A stretch of DNA of 64,000 nt. Source: Peterkaempfera podocarpi. GTDB taxonomy: Bacteria; Actinomycetota; Actinomycetes; Streptomycetales; Streptomycetaceae. Positions 7,968 to 16,100 of the stretch are shown here, one piece after another. Below the pieces are notes generated by a model. It saw only the letters and a program-made list of their open reading frames with translations, ran no database searches and was not told the origin of the DNA. The stretch covers positions 1,054,001-1,118,000 of the forward strand of contig NZ_CP162102.1 in NCBI RefSeq assembly GCF_042466665.1, read 5' to 3'. Every line of letters begins with the position of its first letter. The stretch's first letter is position 1. Both the position numbers and the translations under genes were made by a program.

Positions 7968-9953
7968 ATGACCCCTCTCAGCCGCCGTTCCTTCGTCGTC
8001 GCCGCCGCCGGCGCGACCGCCGCGGCCGGCCTGCCGGGAATGACCGGAACCGCCGAGGCCGACTCCGGCGACCGCCACCCCCGCGGCAGCGTCCACGACG
8101 TCAAGCACGTCGTCATCCTGATGCAGGAGAACCGCAGCTTCGACCACTACCTGGGCGCCCTCAACGGCGTCCGCGGCTTCGACGACAAGCAGGGCGTGGT
8201 CTTCCCCAACGGCAACTCCGTCTTCCAGCAGCCCGACGGCGGCCGGGCCGAGGGCTACTCGCTCCCCTTCCGCTTCGACACCAGCGCCTTCAAGGCCCAG
8301 GACTTCGGGGGCCTGGACCATGGCTGGTCCTCCGGTCACCAGGCCGTCAACCACGGCGCGCAGAACGGCTGGGTCGCCGCCAAGGGCCACTACACCATGG
8401 GCTACTTCACCCGGGAGGACATCCCGTTCCAGTACGCCATGGCCGACGCCTTCACCGTCTGCGACCAGTACTTCACCTCGCTGAACGGCCCCACCGACCC
8501 CAACCGGCTGTACCTGTGGACGGGCACCCCCGGCCCCGGAACGGACGGCACCACCGGCCCGTTCATCGACAACTCGATCGTCACCGAGAACCCGGTCGGC
8601 GACTGGACGACGTACGCCGAGCGGCTGGAGAAGGCCGGCATCAGCTGGCGCGTCTACCACAACCCGGACGGTTCGGACGACGAGAACGGCGACTACGACG
8701 ACAACGCCCTGTCGTACTTCAAGCAGTTCGCCGAGGCGCCGAAGGACTCGCCGCTGTACGTCAACGCCATGACCAAGCACGACCTGACGGCGTTCGACGA
8801 GGACTGCAGGAACAACGAACTGCCCACCGTCTCCTGGCTGGTGGCCCCGTTCAACTACTGCGAGCACCCGAGCGCCGGCCCGGACTGGGGCGCCTGGTGG
8901 GTCAACCAGGCCCTGCAGTCGCTGATGTCCAACAAGGAGGTGTGGAAGAACACCGTCTTCCTCGTCATGTACGACGAGAACGACGGCTTCTTCGACCATG
9001 TGGTGCCCCCGTACGCCGAGGCCGGCACCGAGGGCGAGTTCGTGGACGGCCAGCCGATCGGCTTGGGCAGCCGCGTGCCGATGTGGGTCTGCTCGCCGTG
9101 GTCGCGCGGTGGCTGGGTCAACTCCCAGGTCTTCGACCACACCTCGGTGCTGCGCTTCCTGGAGCAGGTCACCGGCGTGCACGAGCCCAACATCTCGGCG
9201 TGGCGCCGTGCCGTCTGCGGTGACCTCACCACCTGCTTCGACTTCTCCAACCCCGACTACAGCATCCCGAAGCTGCCGGACACCGACGAGCTCAAGGCCC
9301 GGGCGACCGCGCAGCACAACCTGCCGGCCGTGCAGGCCCCCGCCGACGGCAAGCAGAAGATGCCACAGCAGGAGGCCGGCGACCGGCCGCACCGCAATCT
9401 GCCCTACCGCCCGTTCGCGGACGTCACGGTGGACCGGCGCACCGGCAAGGTCACCTGCACGATGGTCAACGACGGCAGCGTGGCCTACGTCTTCACGGTG
9501 CTGCCGAACATCGTCCACCCCTTCAGTGGCTCCCCGTTCCTGGTCCAGCCCCGCTCGTCGCGCACCTATGTGTGGGACACCACGGCCACCGACGGCCGGT
9601 ACGACTTCTCGCTGTACGGCGCCGACGGCTTCGTCAGCCGCTTCTCCGGCACGGTCGTCCCCGAGGACCAGACGGACGTGGCGTTGCCCTCGGTCACCGC
9701 GGACCTGCGGCCGTCCGGGAAGCCGGAGCACGCCTCGGTCGAACTGCGGCTGGTCAACGACGGCGACACCGAGGTCACCTTCGCGGTCACCGCGAACGAC
9801 TTCAGTGACGACAGCAGCACCGTCCAGGTCGGACCGCGGTCGCGGAAGAACGTCAGCTGGAAGAGCACCGACGGGCGCTACGACTTCACGGTCACGGCGT
9901 CCACGGGCACCCGTTTCGTCCGCCGCTACGCGGGCACGGTGCACGAGCTCTGA
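7968..9953 (+). CDS. Tat-exported phosphocholine-specific phospholipase C
   Basis: A 661-residue secreted phospholipase C (PlcH/acid-phosphatase AcpA-like phosphoesterase superfamily), expected to hydrolyse phosphatidylcholine or related lipids outside the cell. A twin-arginine signal is clear (LSRRSFVVAAAGATAAAGLPG, first 30 residues). The phosphoesterase domain (about 45-460) opens with the conserved ILMQENRSFDHYLGAL. Two C-terminal beta-domains typical of the family follow (about 475-565 and 575-661), each with a GRYDF motif. The ATG at 7968 is preceded by AAAGGAC. It lies 80 bases after the phosphatase-family gene; both may act on phosphate esters and could share a promoter. Confidence 0.94.
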   Translation: MTPLSRRSFVVAAAGATAAAGLPGMTGTAEADSGDRHPRGSVHDVKHVVILMQENRSFDHYLGALNGVRGFDDKQGVVFPNGNSVFQQPDGGRAEGYSLPFRFDTSAFKAQDFGGLDHGWSSGHQAVNHGAQNGWVAAKGHYTMGYFTREDIPFQYAMADAFTVCDQYFTSLNGPTDPNRLYLWTGTPGPGTDGTTGPFIDNSIVTENPVGDWTTYAERLEKAGISWRVYHNPDGSDDENGDYDDNALSYFKQFAEAPKDSPLYVNAMTKHDLTAFDEDCRNNELPTVSWLVAPFNYCEHPSAGPDWGAWWVNQALQSLMSNKEVWKNTVFLVMYDENDGFFDHVVPPYAEAGTEGEFVDGQPIGLGSRVPMWVCSPWSRGGWVNSQVFDHTSVLRFLEQVTGVHEPNISAWRRAVCGDLTTCFDFSNPDYSIPKLPDTDELKARATAQHNLPAVQAPADGKQKMPQQEAGDRPHRNLPYRPFADVTVDRRTGKVTCTMVNDGSVAYVFTVLPNIVHPFSGSPFLVQPRSSRTYVWDTTATDGRYDFSLYGADGFVSRFSGTVVPEDQTDVALPSVTADLRPSGKPEHASVELRLVNDGDTEVTFAVTANDFSDDSSTVQVGPRSRKNVSWKSTDGRYDFTVTASTGTRFVRRYAGTVHEL

Positions 9954-9962
9954 GTGATCCGA

Positions 9963-10004
9963 CGGATGCGGGGGCGGCCCTCCGACGGGCCACCCCCGCA
10001 TCCG
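9963..10004 (+). terminator. Intrinsic terminator after the phospholipase C gene
   Basis: An 18-base inverted repeat (arms 9963-9980 and 9987-10004, one mismatch) with a 6-base loop, starting 10 bases after the stop. The stem is GC-rich with no clear T-run, as usual in Streptomyces. Confidence 0.8.
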
Positions 10005-10336
10005 CGGTTCCGTCTGCCCGGCACCCGCGACGCGGGCCGGGCCCGGCGCAGCCTGCCCGGACCGGCGCGAGGACCGGTCCATGACCACCTCGGACCGCCG
10101 GTCGCACGGCGGCACGCGGCCACGACGTGGGCCGGCTGCGCCAGGAGCGCACGAAGCCGCGGTGGTCGTACTGGCTGCCCAGGATCTCCAGCGCTTCCGC
10201 CGCACAGTGGCGTTGGGGTTCGACGGCCGGCGCGATCTCCTTGCTGCTGCGGATCTCGCCAAGAGCTCGTCACACGATCACGTGGTGCTGTTCGTCAGGC
10301 GTCTCCAGCAGACGAGGCCGACTCTGCTCCTCGAGA
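10005..10336. other. Intergenic region, possible short coding remnant
   Basis: About 330 bases without an intact gene. On the minus strand, roughly 10150-10260, one frame reads like real protein for about 35 codons (EIAPAVEPQRHCAAEALEIL) but has no supported start and runs into low-complexity sequence. It could be the remains of a gene. The family was not recognised. Confidence 0.35.
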
Positions 10337-11017
10337 TCACAGAGACAGCAGATCGGCCACGTCCAACAACACCTCGACACGAGGAAGAATGGCGTCAGCC
10401 CTGACCTTGCCTTCCCAGGTCGAGACCAGGTCGAACCCCCTGACACTCCAGAGTGGAACACGTCGTGCGAGGTGCGCCGCGACGAGCTGGCGCGTCAGCA
10501 GTCGACGCCCCACGGTGGGGTTGGCGGCACGTATGCGAAAAGCCCGGTCGAAGGCGTCGTGGCCGATGGCAGCAGGATCTCGCAGCCCCAGGGAGCGGCC
10601 CAACCTGGATCCCCTCCCTCGCTCCTCCACTCGCATGTCCGGGCAGGGAACGGGGAGCCGGACGACGACCACCATCCGAAGGTGGGTCTTGATACGCGTC
10701 TCCCAGTGCCAGCCCTCGTCCCCGCTTCCGCTGACCCACTCAGTCTCTCTGGTGGTGAACCACCAGTGCGCCACCAGCACATGGCGGCCGCGTCGCGTTC
10801 CCTCAAGCTGGAACTTGACTCCGCGTTTCATTCCCTGATCCAACTGGCTGCACCACGGACCACCGCCACCCTCGCGGTACACCCAGCCGTGCTTGGCAGC
10901 CCATTCGGCCGTCCTGGCACGGTAGCTACGGTCCAGCGCTTTGCTTGCCAGCACCGCCAGCACGACAAGCACCAGCAGGACGGCAATGCCGACCACGATG
11001 AACTGAGCGTCGTCCAC
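10337..11017 (-). CDS. Membrane-anchored protein of unknown function
   Basis: A protein of 226 residues. One N-terminal hydrophobic helix (FIVVGIAVLLVLVVLAVLAS, about residues 5-25) is followed by a soluble domain with conserved-looking aromatic and basic stretches (WAAKHGWVYREG; HVLVAHWWFTT; THLRMVVVVRLP). The layout resembles actinobacterial anchored DUF proteins that place a small beta-rich domain on the cytoplasmic side. I chose GTG 11017 because GGGGGGA sits just upstream; an in-frame GTG at 11050 would add 11 residues before the helix. Function not recognised. Confidence 0.65.
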   Translation of the reverse strand: MDDAQFIVVGIAVLLVLVVLAVLASKALDRSYRARTAEWAAKHGWVYREGGGGPWCSQLDQGMKRGVKFQLEGTRRGRHVLVAHWWFTTRETEWVSGSGDEGWHWETRIKTHLRMVVVVRLPVPCPDMRVEERGRGSRLGRSLGLRDPAAIGHDAFDRAFRIRAANPTVGRRLLTRQLVAAHLARRVPLWSVRGFDLVSTWEGKVRADAILPRVEVLLDVADLLSL

Positions 11018-11074
11018 GGATCCCCCCTCATGTAGGGCGCTCCCAACCACTTTCTGCCCTTGTTCCCCGCTCCA

Positions 11075-11317
11075 TCACCATCGTCTCAGCGGCGCTGAGG
11101 CGCGTCCCCCCGACCGTCGGCACCGCCGGCCGGCTGCCGCTCCAACTGCCCGCCTCCCAGCCCTGGCAGCAAGCCTTCCGCGGAAGCCAACCGCTCTGAA
11201 CGCCCACTTGATGGCCTTTACGAGCCCCTCCATCAGCACGTCACCGATCAGGTCCATGACGAGCCACGCAACGCCGCGAAAGACGACGCCCACGATCGCG
11301 ACGACTATCTCTTCCAC
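11075..11317 (-). CDS. Small hydrophobic protein, hypothetical
   Basis: A frame of 80 codons. The first 45 residues are amphipathic to hydrophobic (VVAIVGVVFRGVAWLVMDLI), then a basic tail rich in Arg and Ala. Same strand as the anchored protein downstream, separated by about 60 bases, so possibly one transcription unit. No family recognised. The N-terminal half looks like genuine protein; the tail composition is closer to random GC-rich sequence. Confidence 0.45.
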   Translation of the reverse strand: MEEIVVAIVGVVFRGVAWLVMDLIGDVLMEGLVKAIKWAFRAVGFRGRLAARAGRRAVGAAAGRRCRRSGGRASAPLRRW

Positions 11318-11444
11318 CCACGCCTCCGAGGTCCGAGGCCGATGAGGCTAGGCGCCGGAGTTGGCACGATCTCTGGCCGTTGGCCCGCCTGAGCATCCGA
11401 AGGGTCAACGCTCTGGAGATTGACTCGCGCGGCCAGCAGGGTCA

Positions 11445-11984
11445 TCACAGCCAACCCGCCTTGCTGATCACCTCGGCAGCGACCTCCACAACTGAGCGCG
11501 TGGTGGAGTCGACGGTGAAGTCATCGACTGATGCTTGTTCGAGTATCTCCGCCAGTTCACCAGCCCTGGCCAGGTGCCATCGCAACGCTTCTGGCTCATT
11601 TTCGTGGCGTCGCATGAGTCGTTGGTGGTTGACGGGCAAATCGACCTGCAGCCGGCACACCGAAAGCTCAACACCGATCGCATCGCTGCACAGCTTTCGG
11701 CCCTCCACATCCTCGATCACGCCAGCTAGGACCAGCCGAACCGCTCCAGCAGCGAGGTAATTGCCAGCGATGCCGCGCAGATTTCGCAACATCATGCTGG
11801 TGTTAAAACGGTCCCCCGCAGGCCTTGGCCATGACTTGCTCAGCCAGTCGAGGTCGATCACAGCGTTGGGCACGCCGGCATCGGCGAGAAGGTCACCCAC
11901 ACTCTCGGCCACTGACGTCTTGCCAACTCCGACGGTGCCGTTGATCAGGAGGGCACGGAGGTCTAGAGAACGTTCTGCATGCAT
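11445..11984 (-). CDS. P-loop nucleotide kinase-like / AAA family protein
   Basis: A protein of about 179 residues with a Walker A at the very N-terminus (ALLINGTVGVGKTSVAE) and IDLDWL soon after, as in small nucleotide- or sulfate-kinase-like P-loop proteins. The rest is alpha/beta in character (AVRLVLAGVIEDVEGR; a basic LMRRH stretch). Proteins like this occur widely in Streptomyces accessory regions and their substrates are mostly unknown. The start at ATG 11984 places the P-loop close to the terminus; an in-frame upstream start to 12029 is possible. No clear ribosome-binding site was seen for either. Confidence 0.7.
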   Translation of the reverse strand: MHAERSLDLRALLINGTVGVGKTSVAESVGDLLADAGVPNAVIDLDWLSKSWPRPAGDRFNTSMMLRNLRGIAGNYLAAGAVRLVLAGVIEDVEGRKLCSDAIGVELSVCRLQVDLPVNHQRLMRRHENEPEALRWHLARAGELAEILEQASVDDFTVDSTTRSVVEVAAEVISKAGWL

Positions 11985-12044
11985 GCGCGGGACTCTACGA
12001 CCCACCGACCACGAGCTCACCCTCCCCACTGGCGGTCGCCCTTC

Positions 12045-12250
12045 TGGGATGTCCGCGCCGCCTACCCGGACCGCGTTGACCTGGCCCGCCCGGTGCGGCC
12101 GATGACCCCAGCCCGCACCGCGGCACTTGCAGCGGCGATGCGGGCCCGGCGAACCTGTCCCGCATGCGGGTGGGACGCCGGATATGGTGCTTCCAGCCCG
12201 CTAGGGCACCTGTCTGACCTGCGCGGACAGCATGCCGATCAGATGATGAT
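12045..12250 (+). pseudogene. Remnant of an RRQRL-type zinc-binding protein gene
   Basis: The plus frame here reads VDLARPVRPMTPARTAALA, then ARRTCPACGWDAGY, which matches what I know of the C-terminal half of RRQRL-motif zinc-binding proteins common next to actinobacterial integrative elements. The characteristic N-terminal half with the RRQ(R)L motif is missing, and beyond GWDAGY the second cysteine pair is lost (LGHLSDLRGQHA in place of a Cys-containing tail). It is therefore a decayed fragment. Boundaries are approximate. Confidence 0.5.
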
Positions 12251-12648
12251 TGTGCTCGACGAACACGCCACGGGCACCTGGTATTTCGCGGTAGTGCCGC
12301 TGGCCGGCGGTACAGCTCACTGCACCACTCGTCACCATGACTCCGCCTGGTCTCCGCTCCACCAACAGACCCGATGCAGCGGCCAGGTTTGCGGCGTTCC
12401 GCACCCACCTTGAACACCCACGATGAGCTGGCAGCGTTCTTGCCGCAACGCCCGGGACGTATCTGCGGCCCCCTGACCGGCTCGGTCGGGAGGTGGGTGT
12501 GGAGCGGTAGTCGGAGGACTCCCAGGACACCCGCCCCCGAACAGCGCCCAACCCGCAGGGGGACACTCATGGAGAAGAACCACGACGTCTGCGCCCGGCA
12601 GACGGTGCTTCTGGAGGGGCGGAGTTCCTGCAGGAGCAGAACCGGCTG

Positions 12649-13011
12649 TTACGGCGTCGAGACTGCCCGGCTGACGACCAAGGACCCGGCCTGCTCGCCC
12701 CTCGCTTCGCGTACCTGATAGCCGGCGAACTCCAGAATGGCGGTGACGGCGGTGTTCATCGCCCGCCGCGCGTTCTGCATCGCCTGTGCCTGCGGATCGC
12801 TCAGTAGTTCCGCGGGGCCCAGGCTCAGGAAGTGGTCGGTGACTTGGGGATGGACCCTCCACTCCAGGAATACCGACGGCGGCAGACTCTCATCGAGGGT
12901 GTCCAGGCGGATACCGGAGGAGAGGGACGGGTCCAAGGTGGCAGCGATCGGCAGGCCGGCTCGCACGAGGTCCGCGGTGAGTCTTTCCCTGAAGATCTCG
13001 TGTGCGATCAC
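12649..13011 (-). CDS. Probable immunity protein to the adjacent deaminase toxin
   Basis: A compact soluble protein of 120 residues with no signal peptide and no recognised family. The GTG at 13011 has AAGGAAC five bases upstream. It begins about 90 bases after the stop of the giant polymorphic toxin, on the same strand, exactly where immunity genes to C-terminal toxin domains are normally found. The cytoplasmic character and small size fit an inhibitor that binds the deaminase domain. The immunity role is inferred from position only. A hairpin at 13069-13094 lies between the two genes. Confidence 0.6.
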   Translation of the reverse strand: MIAHEIFRERLTADLVRAGLPIAATLDPSLSSGIRLDTLDESLPPSVFLEWRVHPQVTDHFLSLGPAELLSDPQAQAMQNARRAMNTAVTAILEFAGYQVREARGEQAGSLVVSRAVSTP

Positions 13012-13068
13012 GTCAGTTCCTTGATGGTGGAGTAGGCCGGGGACAGCGCCGCCTGACCCCAGGCGGGT

Positions 13069-13094
13069 GGGGCGGCCCTGAGTCGGGCCGCCCC
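13069..13094 (-). terminator. Hairpin between toxin and immunity genes
   Basis: A perfect 10-base inverted repeat (13069-13078 and 13085-13094) with a 6-base loop, 8 bases after the toxin stop. It may terminate or attenuate the toxin transcript, so the immunity gene would be read at a lower level or from its own promoter. Confidence 0.6.
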
Positions 13095-13101
13095 GCAGCG
13101 G

Positions 13102-16100
13102 TCACGGCCACGCTTTGAGCAGCATCTGCTTCAGCCGCTCGTTCGATTGCTTGTTGATCAGTTCGCCCAGCTCGGTGTCCGGGTCGCCCCATGGTACCGA
13201 CCAGGTCACTTCGACGTCCGAGGTCACATGGTCTGCCAGGTTGCCGGCGCAGCGCGGGCAGGGCTGGCGCTCGGAGTACAGCGCGACGATCTTTTCGCCG
13301 TTCTTGAGCTGGTTGATGATGGCGTCCTCGGAGTGCAGGTCCTCGCCGTTGCTCACACCCAGGAGCACCCTGCCCGAGTCGGTCCGGGCCGCCGCAACAT
13401 TCCTGAGCTGGAGTCCGACGTTGTTCACCCGGTGGTTGAACGCCGCAGTGGCGAGGTCGCCGCCGTTGATCGCGATTTCGGTGCCGACGGGGCAGGTGTC
13501 GTTGTGGACCAGGAGCGGTGTTGTCCCGGCGAGCACGAAGTACGTGTGCAGTTCGTCGACGGTCAGGTCGTAGGTGACCATCGCGGCGGTGTAGTTGTGC
13601 ACCGCCAGGACGGTCACCGGTGCCGTACCGGTGCTCTGCAGGAGATCGCCGACGGCCAGTGCGGAGGCAGGGGCGAAGGCCTGCCGGGTGAGGTTGTAGT
13701 AGGGGTGGTTCTGGGTGCTGGTGATCGTCCGTGGCCCGTCGGGCGTGCTCACGGTGAGATCGGTGAAGTCCGTGTCGGTATGGGTGGTGAACGTCCGGGT
13801 GACGCGGTGCTCCTGGAGCCCGCCGCCGCCTTCGGCGTTCCGGACGGTGTCACCGACCTTGACGTCCTCGATCGGTGTGACGCTGCCGTCGGCCATCAGG
13901 ACGCCGGTGCCGGCCGGGAAGCTGTGCAGCACCGGGCAGGCCAGCGCCTCAGGGAACTTCTTGAGCCAGTCCGCGAAGGCGGCCGCCTTCAGCCGGCTCG
14001 CCGCCTTGATGCTGAGGCCCGCCTCCCTGGCCGACTGGGTCAGGATGTTGAGCCCCGCCTCCATCCCCGCCATGTCGCCGATGGCCGTTGCGGCCCGCAG
14101 CACGTAGGCGGCCTTGTAGACGCCCTTGAGAACGAACGGGAGGGCGAGGCCGGCGGCTGCCCAGGCGCACTTGTCGAGCTTGTGGTCCCAGGCGCATTCC
14201 TTGAAGTCGCTGACCATGCTGTAGGCGATGGCCGTGACGAGCCCCAGGGCGAACTTGTAGGCGGGGAACTCGATCACCTGGGGCGTGGTGAAGTCGATCG
14301 GAGCGGAGTCGATGTACTCCTCTTCGTAGTGTCCGGATGCCTTGCACTGGGCGGCCGTGGCGTCGGGGTCGTCACAGGTCACCCACCAGAACTGGTTCGT
14401 TCCGGTGAAGTGGACGTCGGCCGGCATGTTGCAGTAGCCGACCCTGGTGGAGATGGCGCAGTTGCCGGTCTGTGTGGCGACTTCCTTGACACCGACGGGC
14501 CTGATGTCCAGGCCGGGAACGTCGTCGTCCCAGGACCCCGCGTCCTGCGGCGGCGGGTTGCTCGCCACCTCGTCGGTCGCCTCGGCTGCGTCCTCGGCCT
14601 GCTGGGCGTCCGACCGCGCGTTGGCCGCCGCGTCGTCCGCGTCGGCCGCCGAGGTCTCCGCCTCGGTGGCGTAGTAGTCCGCCTTGTCGGCGGACGACCG
14701 CGCCCTGTCGGCTGCGGAACGGGCGGAGGCGGCGTCCTGCTCGCTGTCGTCGGCTGCGGAACGGGCCGCCGACGCCTCACTGTCAGCCTCACGGGCCGAG
14801 AAATCGGCGTTGAACGCGGAGTTCTGGGCCTGCTGGTTCAGGTCGTCCAAGCGGCCCGAGGTGGCCTGGACGACCTTGGCGTCGGCGGCCGCCTGGGTCG
14901 CCGACTTCAGTGCGTCGGCGGCCGCACGGGAGGCCTTGGCTGCCGAGGCCGCCGCGTCGGCCGCCGCCTGGGCGGCGAGCTTGGCGTCCCCCTCGGCCCG
15001 GTCGGCCGCGTCCTGGGCGGCCGCCGCGAAGGCCGCCGCTTCGTCGGCGCGGAGCTCAGCGACCTGCACCTCCTGCTCGGCCAGGGTCTGGGCGGTGCCG
15101 GAGACGACCACCGAGAGACCGGCTGTGGCATCGGTGGCGGCGAAGGCGATACCGAGTTCGATCGCCTCATTGGCCGGCGCCGTGACGGCGTTGGCGGTGT
15201 CACGGGCGATCTCGGCCTGCTGGGAGGCCGCATAGGCCTGGCCGGAGGCGGTGGCGCTGTCGTCCTCGGCGCCGTCGGCCTCCTTGCGGGCCCCGTCGGC
15301 GGCCTTCTTGGCGTTGTCCGCCTCCGTTGCGGCGTCCTCGGCCAAGGCGTTGGCCGCGTCCGAGTTCTGGGCTGCGACCCCGGCCTGGTCGATCGCCTCG
15401 GCTGCGAGGGCGTGGCCCTCCGAGGCGTTGGCCGAGGTCTGGGCCGCGGCGGCGTCGGCCGTCTTGGCGGCCGCGTCGGACTTCGTGGCGGCCGCGGTGG
15501 CGGTGTTCGCTGCCGACCGTGCCGCAACCGCGGCGTCCTTTGCGGCGCCGGCGTCGTCGTCGGCCTGGGCCGCGGCCACGGTCGCCGCGTCGGCCTGCTC
15601 CCGTGCGTCCTTGGCGGCGGCGTCGGCTGAGTCCGCCGCACTGGTGCCGGCTGCCGCGGCCGCAGCCGCGTCGGCGGCAGCCGACCTGGCCCGGGCCGCG
15701 TCCATCTCCTTGCGGGCGGTCTCGGCCGTGGACCGGGCGGTGGCCGCGTCCTTCTCGGCCTGCCGTGCCGCGGCGTCGCGGTCGGCGGCCGTGTCGGCGT
15801 CGGCAGCGGCAGCGGACTCGCGGTCCGCGGCCTCGCCGGCCTTCTGCTGTGCGTCGGCGTCGGCGGCCTCCGCCTTGCTGCGCTCGGACTCGGCGGTGGC
15901 GCGGGCCGCGGCGGCGTTCTGGTGCTCCCTCTCGGCGGTCTCGGCGGCGTCGGCGGCGCGGACCACCGCAGCCTTGGAACTGGTCTCCAGATCCGCGATC
16001 TTGGTCTTGTCCTTGGCCACCACGGCTGCCGCCGCGGCGGCGGCGTCCGCCTTGTCCTGGGCAGCGACCGCGTCGGCCTCGGCCTTCTGTGCGCTGTCCT

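Noticed and set aside
7863..10262. A 799-codon open frame antisense to the phospholipase C gene
   Set aside because: No recognisable motif and biased composition; the opposite strand has an unmistakable Tat phospholipase.
13497..13940. Intein
   Set aside because: The HINT domain lies at the junction to a C-terminal toxin tip rather than inside a conserved host protein, so it is a toxin-release domain.
13147..15630. Long plus-strand frames opposite the giant toxin
   Set aside because: They mirror the Ala-rich repeat coding of the minus strand (Gly/Arg/Val-rich) and lack starts with ribosome-binding sites.
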